NCBI RefSeq assembly: GCF_033366695.1
Contig: NZ_JAOBTQ010000001.1
Span: 4,402,001-4,466,000, forward strand
Source: Streptomyces sp. SCL15-4
GTDB taxonomy: Bacteria; Actinomycetota; Actinomycetes; Streptomycetales; Streptomycetaceae
Length of the DNA: 64,000 bases
Direction: 5' to 3'
The notes under the pieces are model-generated. The model was not told the origin of the DNA. It did not search any database and was given only the letters and a program-made list of their open reading frames with translations. Below, one piece after another: positions 39,212-48,122 of this stretch. The stretch's first letter is position 1, and each line of letters opens with the position of its first letter. The translations under genes were made by a program, and so were the position numbers.

Positions 39212-41221
39212 GTGGGGCACGAGAAAAACGAAGGACAACCGCCCACCCCGTCCCGGACCCCGGCGACGCGCCCGGCTCCTCACGGAGGATGGCCGACCCT
39301 CCCGTTGCGGAACCTGGTGGCGCGGCCGATCCCCCGCGCCGGACGTCGAGGGGAAGGGCGGGAGCCGGGGGCGGGGCGCGGTGAAGGCGGAGGACGACCG
39401 GCCGGCCCGCCCCGGGACCCGGTGGCGCGCCCGGCCCTACACGGAGGACGACCGACCGCCCCGCCCCGGACCCCGGCGACGCGCCCGGCCCCTCGCGCCG
39501 GACGGCGAGACGACCGGCGGGTCCGGCTTGGCGGAGCCCTCCTGCTCCCCGTCCTCCTGTTCGGCCTCCTCCTCGGTGCCGCCGCCCCCGCCCGCGCCCA
39601 CGCCGTGCCGCGGGCGTCGGACCCCGCCGACGGAACCGTCCTGCGTACCGCGCCCCGTCATGTGACCCTGACCTTCAGCGAGCCGGTCGGCCTGCTGACC
39701 GGCTCCTTCCGGGTCTACGACCCCGGCAACCACCGCGTCCGCACCGCCCCCGCCGATCACGCCCCCGGCCGCTCCGACACCGCCCGGGTCACCCTGCCCG
39801 CCCGCCTCGGCCCCGGTACGTACACGGTCGCCTGGCGGGTGGTGTCGGCCGACAGCCACCCGGTGTCCGGCGCCCTCACCTTCTCGGTGGGCGCGCGCAC
39901 GGCGGCACCGGCGGCCCCGCCCGCGCGGCCGGCGGAGCACCCGGTCACCACCGCCCTGCACACCCTCGCCCGCCACCTCGCCTACCTCTCCCTGGCCCTG
40001 CTCCTGGGCACCGCCGCCTTCGTGGCGTACTGCCGTCCGCCCGCCACGGCCCACCTGCGCGTCCCCGCCCTGGCCGCCGCCGGCACCCTGCTCGCCGCCA
40101 CGGCCGCCGGCTACCTCCTGCGGGCGCCGTACGAGCAGGGCACCGCCCCGGCGACCGCGCTCACCACCGCCGCCCTCACCCACACCGCGACGACCCGCCC
40201 CGGCCTGCTGCTCCTCGCCCGCGCCGCACTGCTGCTCCTGGCGGCGGCCGGCGCGGCCCTGCTGCGCGCGCGCCGCGTCCGGCTCCCGCGCCGCGCCACC
40301 GTCGCGGCAGGCGCGGTCACCGCCGTCGGCCTCTGCCTGACCTGGTCGGCCTCCGGTCACGCCGCGGCCGGGATCCAGGTCCCGGTGGCGATCGCCGCGG
40401 CCACCCTGCACCTGCTGGCTACGGCGGCCTGGCTGGGCGGCCTGGCCGCGCTGCTGTGGACGCTACGGCGCACCCCGGTCCCGGATCGCCTGCCCGCCTC
40501 CGTCCCGGCCCGCTTCTCCCGGCTGGCGTCGGCCTCGGTGACGGTCCTGGTGCTGACCGGCGTCTACCAGTCCTGGCGCGGCCTCGGCTCCTGGCAGGCG
40601 CTGACCGGCACGGCGTACGGGCACACCCTGCTGGCCAAACTGGCGGCGGTCACCGCCCTGCTCCTCGCGGCGGCCTGCTCCCGCACCTGGACCACCCGCC
40701 TGACCGGCACCGCCACCCCGACCGTGGCCCACGCGCACCCGCTGCGCCGCTCGGTCCTGGCGGAGGCGGCCGTGGCCATCGTCGTCCTGGCGCTGACCAC
40801 CCTCCTGACCGGCACCGTCCCCGGCCGCGCGGCGACGGAGCCGGCGACCGCGTCCGCACCCGTACCGGCCGGCATTCCCGCGGCCGCCGTCATCACGATC
40901 CCCTTCGACACCGGCGCCCCCGGCGGTCACGGCACCGTCCAGATCACCCTGGACCCCGGCCGGACCGGCCGGAACTCGGTCCAGGCGGTGGTCTACGGCC
41001 CCGACGGCGGCCTGTCGTCCGTCCCCGGGCTCCGGGTCACCCTCACGCTCCGGGACCGGCGCGTGGGCCCGCTGGACACCCGCGTCACGGACCGCGGCGG
41101 CTACTGGGCCACCGATGCCTTCACCCTCCCCCTCCCCGGCACCTGGACCCTGAAGGCGACGGTCCGGGTGTCGGACCTGGACCAGGTGACGGTGTCGGCC
41201 CCGCTGCGCGTGGCGCGGTGA
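39212..41221 (+). CDS. CopC-CopD fusion copper-handling membrane protein with repeat-rich N-terminal extension
   Basis: 669 residues from the GTG at 39212, which has GGAGG six bases upstream. The first 105 residues are Arg/Pro/Gly-rich and contain degenerate repeats (Pro-Ala-Thr-Arg-Pro-Ala-Pro, Pro-Val-Ala-Arg-Pro-Ala-Leu). A hydrophobic signal helix then leads to Ala-His-Ala, placing His130 at or next to the mature N-terminus as a CopC copper ligand. The CopC sandwich (about 130-225) is followed by eight or so helices of CopD (about 245-520) and a C-terminal beta domain (about 550-669). It probably binds copper outside and helps its import or resistance. The long N-terminus may be an annotation artefact, since no closer start codon is in frame near the signal helix. 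Confidence 0.85.
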   Translation: MGHEKNEGQPPTPSRTPATRPAPHGGWPTLPLRNLVARPIPRAGRRGEGREPGAGRGEGGGRPAGPPRDPVARPALHGGRPTAPPRTPATRPAPRAGRRDDRRVRLGGALLLPVLLFGLLLGAAAPARAHAVPRASDPADGTVLRTAPRHVTLTFSEPVGLLTGSFRVYDPGNHRVRTAPADHAPGRSDTARVTLPARLGPGTYTVAWRVVSADSHPVSGALTFSVGARTAAPAAPPARPAEHPVTTALHTLARHLAYLSLALLLGTAAFVAYCRPPATAHLRVPALAAAGTLLAATAAGYLLRAPYEQGTAPATALTTAALTHTATTRPGLLLLARAALLLLAAAGAALLRARRVRLPRRATVAAGAVTAVGLCLTWSASGHAAAGIQVPVAIAAATLHLLATAAWLGGLAALLWTLRRTPVPDRLPASVPARFSRLASASVTVLVLTGVYQSWRGLGSWQALTGTAYGHTLLAKLAAVTALLLAAACSRTWTTRLTGTATPTVAHAHPLRRSVLAEAAVAIVVLALTTLLTGTVPGRAATEPATASAPVPAGIPAAAVITIPFDTGAPGGHGTVQITLDPGRTGRNSVQAVVYGPDGGLSSVPGLRVTLTLRDRRVGPLDTRVTDRGGYWATDAFTLPLPGTWTLKATVRVSDLDQVTVSAPLRVAR

Positions 41222-41322
41222 GGGGCCCGGCACGGCGGTCTCCGGCAATAGCGTGGTGACCGTCAGTGGCTGGCGATAGTCTCCTGCCCGCAAGGTCCGG
41301 AGAGCGGTGAGGCGGGACAGCG

Positions 41323-43500
41323 TTGAGCGTTTTGCATATTCGACAGGTGGACGCCCACATCCAGCGCAAGATAGGGCCGCACCTGGACCTGGACGACGTC
41401 AGGAAACGCAAGGGCGATGTCCATATGGCGACCCTCACCCGCGGTCTCGCCGCCCTCGCCGTTCAGGTGCTCACCGGATTCGATGTAGAACAGGCCACGG
41501 CATGTGTCATTGACGGATTCCAGGACAATGGAATCGATGCCATCGCCGTCGATGAGACGCAGAGCCGCATCATCATCGTGCAGTCGAAATGGCACGCCGA
41601 GGGCCGCAAGACGATGGACCAGAGTGAGGCGCTCAAACTGGTCCACGGCGCGAAAGATCTGTTCAGTCAGAAATTCCACCTCTTCAACGAGCGGGCCCGG
41701 AAGCTGCAAGGGGCCATCGAGGCCGCTCTGATCAACCCCGAGGTGAGGATCACCATCGCCTTGGCCACGACCGGGCCCGGCGTACTCCCCGCGGAAGTGC
41801 AGCGACCGCTTCAAGACCTGCTGGTCGAGGTGAACGGCGCAGACGACCTGGACGACCTCGTCGACCTGAAGGTGCTCGGGCTGGGAGACCTGCACGGCTT
41901 CCTGACCGACAAGATGGCCTCCAAAAAGCTGGACCTGGATCTCCATCTCTCTGAATGGGGTTCCGTCCAGACTCCGTACCAAGCCTATTACGGCCTGGTG
42001 CCCGCCAGTGAAATCGCCGCCTGGTACGACAAGCATGGCGAGCGCCTTTTCGACGGTAATATCCGTCACGCTCTTGGGCGTACTTCGGTGAACGAGGCGC
42101 TGGTCGCCACACTCCGTCGCGAGCCACACCACTTCTGGTACTTCAACAATGGCATCACTGTTCTCGCCGAGAGCATCAACCGGGCCGCCCGGGACAGTCA
42201 CAGCCGGACGAACGGGCTTTTCCGGCTGACCGGGGCCACGGTGGTCAACGGGGCACAGACCGCTGCCAGCATTCATGCGGTGATGCAGGAGGACGAAACC
42301 CTGCTGGAAGACGCGGAAATCTGGATCCGAGTGATCGGGCTGGACGGATGCCCGGAGGGTTTCGCCTCGTCCGTGACCCGGGCGACCAACACGCAGAACG
42401 GGGTGGACGCCCGGGATTTCATCGCCCTCGATCCCAACCAGGACCGCATCCGCGCCCAGCTCCGGCTCCAGTTCGACAAGGCGTACGGCGTCAAGAGGAG
42501 CGCTGACCCCGTATCGGGGGACAGTGGCTGCGATGTCGAGGAGGCCGCGATCGCGCTTGCCTGTGCCCACTCGGACCCGGCATTCGCCGTCGACGCGAAA
42601 CGCCAGGTCAGCGTGTTGTGGGCGTCCACCGACGACCCCGTCTACCGCGAGCTGTTCCCGGAAGACCTGAACGTCGCCCGGCTGTGGAACAGCGTCCTGG
42701 CCCTCCGCCTGATCGACGCGGAGCTGGCTCGCCTGCGCAACATGTACGACGACAGCCGGGCGGCCGGCGTCCTCGTCCACGGCAATCGACTGATCGCTCA
42801 CCTGGTGCTGTCCCGGCTGGGCTCCGCCACGCTGAACGACCCCGACGCGGCCCCCGGCGGCCTTCTGGAACGGGCGACCGGCCTCACTCGTGAACTCAGT
42901 GGGCTGCTCGGTGCGGTCGTGGATGCCCACTACTCCGGAGCGTTCCTCGCTCCGCTCTTCAAGAACCACTCGAAGTGCCGGGAACTCGTCTCGGAGACGC
43001 TCAGCAGATATGCGGGCGAGCCCGTCCAGCTGCCCGAGCAGCGGCGGTCGGTGAAGCAGGCCACCCGGGCGGTGACCTCCGCGCCGCGTCCTGTGCGCCG
43101 TGCCCGCGCCCCTCAGCCGAGCGCTGGCCGGAAACAGGACGCGGTCAAGGTCATCCAGGCCGCCGGAGTCCTGCAAGAGGGCGCGAACCTCGTATTCAAG
43201 CCGGGAACGAAGCGTGAGGAGCAGCTCCTCGTGCCATGGGTGGAGGAGGTCCCCGCCCGAGGCAGGGCACGGTGGACGAATCAACCACCGGCGGTGAACC
43301 CGCTCATCTGGGAGATCGACGGCGAACGCTACTCGCCGAGCAACCTGGTCACCACGATGATGATCGCCGCCGGCTACTCACCGCCGTCCGGCGTCCGCGG
43401 CACCACCCGGTGGTCGGTTGAGGATCGCGGCACCCTGTCCGACATCGCGGAGGAGATCGGCAACACACCGGACGAGCATTCCGACGGCCGTCTCTGGTGA
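41323..43500 (+). CDS. AIPR-family abortive-infection (phage resistance) protein with nuclease-like N-terminus
   Basis: 725 residues from the TTG at 41323 (GAGG upstream); TTG at 41332 or GTG at 41347 are alternatives. The N-terminal ~110 residues show a PD-(D/E)xK arrangement: Asp72 in Asn-Gly-Ile-Asp-Ala-Ile, then Gln87-Ser-Lys89 on the next strand, as in Mrr-like nucleases. The AIPR core (about 265-420) has Trp-Tyr-Phe-Asn-Asn-Gly-Ile-Thr, Val-Val-Asn-Gly-Ala-Gln-Thr and Asn-Thr-Gln-Asn-Gly-Val-Asp-Ala-Arg-Asp-Phe. A C-terminal domain of about 150 residues (570-725) is of unknown kind. AIPR proteins are linked to abortive infection. This one is a solitary gene, lower in GC than its neighbours, next to tRNA-Ser. 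Confidence 0.88.
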   Translation: MSVLHIRQVDAHIQRKIGPHLDLDDVRKRKGDVHMATLTRGLAALAVQVLTGFDVEQATACVIDGFQDNGIDAIAVDETQSRIIIVQSKWHAEGRKTMDQSEALKLVHGAKDLFSQKFHLFNERARKLQGAIEAALINPEVRITIALATTGPGVLPAEVQRPLQDLLVEVNGADDLDDLVDLKVLGLGDLHGFLTDKMASKKLDLDLHLSEWGSVQTPYQAYYGLVPASEIAAWYDKHGERLFDGNIRHALGRTSVNEALVATLRREPHHFWYFNNGITVLAESINRAARDSHSRTNGLFRLTGATVVNGAQTAASIHAVMQEDETLLEDAEIWIRVIGLDGCPEGFASSVTRATNTQNGVDARDFIALDPNQDRIRAQLRLQFDKAYGVKRSADPVSGDSGCDVEEAAIALACAHSDPAFAVDAKRQVSVLWASTDDPVYRELFPEDLNVARLWNSVLALRLIDAELARLRNMYDDSRAAGVLVHGNRLIAHLVLSRLGSATLNDPDAAPGGLLERATGLTRELSGLLGAVVDAHYSGAFLAPLFKNHSKCRELVSETLSRYAGEPVQLPEQRRSVKQATRAVTSAPRPVRRARAPQPSAGRKQDAVKVIQAAGVLQEGANLVFKPGTKREEQLLVPWVEEVPARGRARWTNQPPAVNPLIWEIDGERYSPSNLVTTMMIAAGYSPPSGVRGTTRWSVEDRGTLSDIAEEIGNTPDEHSDGRLW

Positions 43501-43777
43501 AGCAGCGGATGGCGGTCCGGCACCGGCGGCAACGGTCAAGTCCGTTGTCGCCCGGGCCCTGGACCACGCTCCACGCCCGTTTCCGCGGATGGGCCTTCGA
43601 CCGTGCCGCGGGGACCGATCGCGAGTGGGAACCGGGGGAGCGGTCCGGAGGCTCTCTCGGCACAGGGGTGTGACAGGGGTCACGTCCGCGAGGGCGTCCG
43701 GAGGGTCGGTGACGCGCTTCGAGTGCCGCGCCGTTTCGGTGCGGAAGCCCGCCGGAACGGCATCCGGGACGGGCAAC
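43501..43777. other. Intergenic stretch after the AIPR gene
   Basis: About 280 bases with no convincing gene. It would contain the remains of any boundary of an AIPR-bearing island. I compared it with the 3' end of tRNA-Ser(GGA) and found no matching repeat. Confidence 0.5.
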
Positions 43778-43815
43778 GTCGAAGGGCCCCACCGCACGCG
43801 GTGGGGCCCTTCGAC
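43778..43815 (-). terminator. Hairpin terminator after tRNA-Ser(GGA)
   Basis: Arms 43778-43794 and 43799-43815 are exact complements, 17 bp long, GC-rich. It lies 22 bases past the 3' end of the minus-strand tRNA. Confidence 0.85.
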
Positions 43816-43837
43816 ATCGTGCCCGGTGAGGCACTGG

Positions 43838-43922
43838 CGGAGGATACGAGATTCGAACTCGTGAGGGGTTGCCCCCAACACGCTTTCCAAGCGTGCGCCC
43901 TAGGCCTCTAGGCGAATCCTCC
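43838..43922 (-). tRNA. tRNA-Ser(GGA)
   Basis: 85 nt class II tRNA on the minus strand. Acceptor GGAGGAT/ATCCTCC, discriminator G; anticodon loop CTTGGAAAG gives GGA; long variable arm; T loop GTTCGAATC. Confidence 0.97.
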
Positions 43923-44043
43923 GCCGGAAACATTACATGACCGAGGGGAGTGCTCGCGAACTCGTTCCCGCAGGCCGTCCCCGGGTGCGAGGGGCCGGGC
44001 GATCGGGTTCGGTCCGGGGGCCGCCATCGGGTACTGTGGGGCA

Positions 44044-44131
44044 CAGCCCCTCACGCGGCGCTATCTGACTGAACTCCCCCAGGGCCGGAAGGCAGCAAGG
44101 GTAGGTCGGCTCTGGCGGGTGCGTGGGGGGC
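44044..44131 (+). ncRNA. ffs: Signal recognition particle RNA (4.5S type)
   Basis: The apical domain reads AGGGCCGGAAGGCAGCAAGGGTAG, with the asymmetric internal loop and GGAA tetraloop of bacterial SRP RNA. Terminal arms CCCCTCACGC (about 44048) and GCGTGGGGGG (about 44121-44130) pair to close the hairpin. A -10-like TACTGT sits just upstream (44033). It is placed directly before dnaX, as in other actinobacteria. The ends are approximate. Confidence 0.92.
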
Positions 44132-44207
44132 GCTTGCGTTCCCGGGGCCGTGGGTCCGCTTCCGCGGGCGGAGCTTGTTGTCAGTGCGCCCCATTAACCT
44201 CGTATGC

Positions 44208-46502
44208 GTGTCGTCTCTCGCGCTGTACCGCCGCTATCGCCCGGAGACCTTTGCCGAGGTCATCGGGCAGGAGCATGTCACCGACCCGCTGCAGCAGGCG
44301 CTGCGGAACAACCGGGTCAATCACGCGTACCTGTTCAGCGGCCCCCGCGGATGCGGCAAGACGACGAGCGCGCGCATCCTCGCCCGCTGTCTGAACTGTG
44401 AGCAAGGTCCCACGCCGACCCCCTGCGGGGAGTGTCAGTCGTGCCGCGACCTGGCCCGCAACGGACCGGGTTCCATCGACGTCATCGAGATCGACGCGGC
44501 CTCTCACGGTGGTGTGGACGACGCCCGTGAGCTGCGCGAGAAGGCCTTCTTCGGCCCCGCGAGCAGCCGCTACAAGATCTACATCATCGACGAGGCCCAC
44601 ATGGTCACGTCGGCCGGCTTCAACGCGCTGCTGAAGGTCGTCGAGGAGCCGCCGGAGCACCTGAAGTTCATCTTCGCCACCACCGAGCCCGAGAAGGTCA
44701 TCGGGACCATCCGGTCGCGCACCCACCACTACCCCTTCCGGCTCGTCCCCCCGGGCACCCTGCGCGAGTACCTCGGCGAGGTCTGCCAGAAGGAGGACAT
44801 CCCGGTCGAGGACGGCGTGCTGCCGCTCGTCGTGCGCGCCGGTGCCGGTTCCGTGCGTGACTCCATGTCCGTCATGGACCAGCTCCTCGCCGGCGCCGGC
44901 GAGGACGGCGTGACGTACGCCATGGCGACCTCCCTCCTCGGCTACACCGACGGCTCCCTCCTCGACTCCGTCGTGGAGGCCTTCGCCACCGGTGACGGCG
45001 CCGCCGCCTTCGAGGTCGTCGACCGGGTCATCGAGGGGGGCAACGATCCGCGCCGGTTCGTCGCCGACCTGCTGGAGCGGCTGCGCGACCTGGTGATCCT
45101 CGCCGCCGTGCCGGACGCCGTGGAGAAGGGCCTCTTCGACGCCCCGGCCGACGTGCTGGAGCGGATGCGGGCCCAGGCCGAGACGTTCGGCGCCGCCGAG
45201 CTGAGCCGCGCCGCCGACCTCGTCAACGAGGGCCTGACCGAGATGCGCGGCGCCACCTCGCCCCGCCTCCAGCTGGAACTGATCTGCGCCCGCGTCCTGC
45301 TCCCCGCCGCCTACGGCGACGAGCGGTCCCTCATGGCCCGCCTCGACCGCCTGGAGCGCGGCATCGGCTTCTCCGGCGGGGCCGGCCTGCCCGCCATGGG
45401 GTACGTCCCCGGTCCCGAAACCCACGGAGGTGTCCCGGCGGCAGCGGCCGGCGCGGGCGCGGTGTCCGTGCCGGCCGGCGGAGGCCCGGCGGCGGCCCGC
45501 GCGGCCGTCCGGGGCCCCGGTGCCGGGACCGGTCCCGGTGCGCCCGGCGGTTCGGCCGAGGCCGTTCCCGCCGCCCCCGCCGCACCGGCGCCCCCGCCTG
45601 CCCCCGCCCCCGCTGCCCCGGCGGCGGCCCCCGCCCCGGCACCCCCGGCCCCCGCCCCCGCGGAGCAGAGCCCTGCCGCCCCGGCCGCTCCCGCCCCCGG
45701 CGCCTGGCCCACCGCCGCCCCCCTCGGCGGTGGCCGGCGCCCCGGCGGCTGGCCCACGGCCGCCGCCCCGGCGAGCGGGCGGCCCGGTCAGGGACAGGGC
45801 CCCGGTCAGCCGCAGCAACCCCAGCAGCAGCCGGGACCCGCGGCCCCCGCTCCCGCGCCCCAGGCCCCGGCGCCCGCCCCCGCCGGCGGTCTCGACCCCC
45901 GCGCGCTGTGGCCGAACATCCTGGAGGCCGTCAAGAACCGCCGTCGCTTCACCTGGATCCTGCTCAGCCAGAACGCCCAGGTGACCGGCTTCGACGGCAC
46001 CACCCTCCAGCTCGGCTTCGTCAACGCCGGCGCCCGGGACAACTTCTCCGGAAGCGGCAGCGAGGACGTGCTGCGGCAGGCGCTGGCCGAGCAGTTCAAC
46101 GTCCAGTGGAAGATCGAGGCGGTCGTCGACCCGTCCGGCGGCGGCACCCCGCAGTCCCCGGCCGCCGCGTCCGGCCCCGCCGGAGGCGGCGGCTACGGCG
46201 GCTCGCCCGCCGGCGGCTACGGCGGTGCTCCAGGCGGTGGCTACGGCGCCCCGGCCGCCCCCCGCCCGGCGGCGCCCCGGACCGCCCCGCAGGCCGCCAC
46301 CGCCACCGGGCCCGGCGGCGCGGCCGCGTCCGGCCCCGCACCGGCGCCCCGGCCGGCCGCCCCGGAGCCGCCGCCCGTCGCCCTCGAGGACGACATCCCC
46401 GAGGACGACGACCCGGATCTGAACGAGTCGGCCCTCTCCGGTCACGAGCTGATCGTGCGGGAGCTGGGAGCCACGGTCGTGGAGGAGTTCTCCAACGAGT
46501 AG
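44208..46502 (+). CDS. dnaX: DNA polymerase III subunit gamma/tau
   Basis: 764 residues, GTG at 44208. The AAA+ core has Walker A Gly-Pro-Arg-Gly-Cys-Gly-Lys-Thr (about 45-52), the four-cysteine zinc module (Cys-Leu-Asn-Cys, then Cys-Gly-Glu-Cys-Gln-Ser-Cys), Walker B Ile-Ile-Asp-Glu-Ala-His and the sensor-1 Ala-Thr-Thr-Glu-Pro. Domain III ends at about residue 385. A long Pro/Ala-rich linker (about 400-565) precedes a conserved tau-like domain (Trp-Pro-Asn-Ile-Leu-Glu-Ala-Val-Lys) and a Gly-Tyr-rich tail ending in an acidic stretch. It loads the sliding clamp. No A-rich slippery site is visible, so separate gamma production is not indicated. Confidence 0.97.
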   Translation: MSSLALYRRYRPETFAEVIGQEHVTDPLQQALRNNRVNHAYLFSGPRGCGKTTSARILARCLNCEQGPTPTPCGECQSCRDLARNGPGSIDVIEIDAASHGGVDDARELREKAFFGPASSRYKIYIIDEAHMVTSAGFNALLKVVEEPPEHLKFIFATTEPEKVIGTIRSRTHHYPFRLVPPGTLREYLGEVCQKEDIPVEDGVLPLVVRAGAGSVRDSMSVMDQLLAGAGEDGVTYAMATSLLGYTDGSLLDSVVEAFATGDGAAAFEVVDRVIEGGNDPRRFVADLLERLRDLVILAAVPDAVEKGLFDAPADVLERMRAQAETFGAAELSRAADLVNEGLTEMRGATSPRLQLELICARVLLPAAYGDERSLMARLDRLERGIGFSGGAGLPAMGYVPGPETHGGVPAAAAGAGAVSVPAGGGPAAARAAVRGPGAGTGPGAPGGSAEAVPAAPAAPAPPPAPAPAAPAAAPAPAPPAPAPAEQSPAAPAAPAPGAWPTAAPLGGGRRPGGWPTAAAPASGRPGQGQGPGQPQQPQQQPGPAAPAPAPQAPAPAPAGGLDPRALWPNILEAVKNRRRFTWILLSQNAQVTGFDGTTLQLGFVNAGARDNFSGSGSEDVLRQALAEQFNVQWKIEAVVDPSGGGTPQSPAAASGPAGGGGYGGSPAGGYGGAPGGGYGAPAAPRPAAPRTAPQAATATGPGGAAASGPAPAPRPAAPEPPPVALEDDIPEDDDPDLNESALSGHELIVRELGATVVEEFSNE

Positions 46503-46584
46503 CCCGGGGACGGCGGGTCTTTTGGAGGAAGCTCCGACAAACCCGGCGCCCGGGCTTCGGCAACCTTGCCATTAGGCTGACCCC

Positions 46585-47844
46585 GTGAAGGTCCTCGTCA
46601 TCGGCGGCGGCGCCCGCGAACACGCCCTGTGCCGCTCCCTGTCCCTCGACCCCGACGTCACCGCGCTGTACTGCGCTCCCGGCAACGCCGGCATCGCCGA
46701 GGTGGCCGAGCTGCACCAGGTCGACGCGCTCGACGGCGCGGCCGTGGCCGCGCTGGCCACCCGCCTCGGTGCCGAGCTGGTCGTCGTCGGCCCGGAGGCC
46801 CCGCTGGTCGCCGGCGTCGCCGACGCCGTCCGCGCGGCTGGCATCCCGGTGTTCGGCCCCTCCGGGGAGGCCGCCCGGCTGGAAGGGTCCAAGGCCTTCG
46901 CCAAGGACGTCATGGCCGCGGCCGGAGTGCCGACCGCCCGCTCCTACGTCTGCTCCGGTGCCGACGAGGTCGCCGAGGCCCTGGACGCCTTCGGCGCCCC
47001 CTACGTCGTCAAGGACGACGGCCTCGCCGCCGGCAAGGGCGTGGTCGTCACCTCCGACCGCGAGGCCGCCGAGGCGCACGCGGCCGGCTGCGGGCAGGTG
47101 GTGATCGAGGAGTTCCTCGACGGCCCCGAGGTGTCCCTCTTCGCCGTCACCGACGGAGAGACCGTCGTACCGCTCCAGCCCGCCCAGGACTTCAAGCGCG
47201 CCCTGGACGGCGACGAGGGCCCGAACACCGGTGGCATGGGCGCGTACTCGCCGCTGCCGTGGGCCGACCCGAAGCTGGTCGACGAGGTGCTCCAGACCGT
47301 GCTCCAGCCGACGGTGGACGAGATGCGCCGCCGGGGCACGCCCTTCTCCGGGCTGCTCTACGCCGGTCTCGCGATCACCTCGCGCGGGGTGAGGGTCATC
47401 GAGTTCAACGCCCGCTTCGGCGACCCGGAGACCCAGGTCGTGCTGGCCCGCCTGAAGACGCCGCTGGCCGGCGTGCTGATGGCCGCCGCCACCGGGAACC
47501 TGGCCGACCTGGCGCCGCTGCGCTGGAGCGAGGAGGCGGCGGTCACCGTCGTCGTCGCCTCGCACAACTACCCGGACACCCCGCGCACCGGCGACCCGAT
47601 CACCGGGCTGGACGCGGTCGCCGCCGAGGACGCCCCGCACGCGTACGTGCTGCACGCCGGTACGAAGCGGGACGGCGACGCGGTCGTCAGCGCCGGCGGA
47701 CGCGTGCTGTCCGTCACGGCCACCGGCAAGGACCTGACCGAGGCGCGCGAGCGGGCGTACCGGGCGGTGGGCCGGATCGGGCTGGACGGCTCGCAGCACC
47801 GCACGGACATCGCGGCGAAGGTGGCGCAGTCCGCTGGCGCCTGA
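46585..47844 (+). CDS. purD: Phosphoribosylamine-glycine ligase
   Basis: 419 residues, GTG at 46585. An N-terminal Val-Leu-Val-Ile-Gly-Gly-Gly-Ala-Arg-Glu-His-Ala start, the ATP-grasp segment Lys-Asp-Asp-Gly-Leu-Ala-Ala-Gly-Lys-Gly and the Glu-Phe-Asn-Ala-Arg-Phe-Gly-Asp-Pro-Glu-Thr-Gln motif identify PurD. It joins glycine to phosphoribosylamine in step 2 of purine synthesis. It follows dnaX by 82 bases and ends before a strong terminator. Confidence 0.97.
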   Translation: MKVLVIGGGAREHALCRSLSLDPDVTALYCAPGNAGIAEVAELHQVDALDGAAVAALATRLGAELVVVGPEAPLVAGVADAVRAAGIPVFGPSGEAARLEGSKAFAKDVMAAAGVPTARSYVCSGADEVAEALDAFGAPYVVKDDGLAAGKGVVVTSDREAAEAHAAGCGQVVIEEFLDGPEVSLFAVTDGETVVPLQPAQDFKRALDGDEGPNTGGMGAYSPLPWADPKLVDEVLQTVLQPTVDEMRRRGTPFSGLLYAGLAITSRGVRVIEFNARFGDPETQVVLARLKTPLAGVLMAAATGNLADLAPLRWSEEAAVTVVVASHNYPDTPRTGDPITGLDAVAAEDAPHAYVLHAGTKRDGDAVVSAGGRVLSVTATGKDLTEARERAYRAVGRIGLDGSQHRTDIAAKVAQSAGA

Positions 47845-47873
47845 GCCATTGACCTTCTGACCTGCACGTACGC

Positions 47874-47908
47874 GATCAGGCCCCGGATCTGTGATCCGGG
47901 GCCTGATC
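47874..47908 (+). terminator. Hairpin terminator after purD
   Basis: Perfect 16 bp stem (47874-47889 with 47893-47908), loop TGT, 30 bases past the purD stop. Confidence 0.85.
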
Positions 47909-48122
47909 CTTGCTGTCCGTCACCCAGCTCTGACCAAAGCCATTCCATCGGGTGAGCAATCGGCTATCCGGCTGACGGGGACCCGGGCCCCAACTAGGGT
48001 GCCGCGCAAGCGTTCCGGCACTTGGCCCACCGGCATTGCGATGTCAGTGGCGGGTGCCACAGTGGGGGAGTGAGCACCACCAGGACAGCACGCGAGCGGC
48101 AGGGAGGGGGCGAGGTCGGCAC

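Noticed and set aside
41222..43922. AIPR gene as an island integrated into tRNA-Ser(GGA)
   Set aside because: Orientation would fit, but I found no copy of the tRNA 3' end on the far side and no integrase.
44208..46502. Programmed frameshift for DnaX gamma
   Set aside because: No A-rich slippery sequence or stimulatory hairpin in the expected region.
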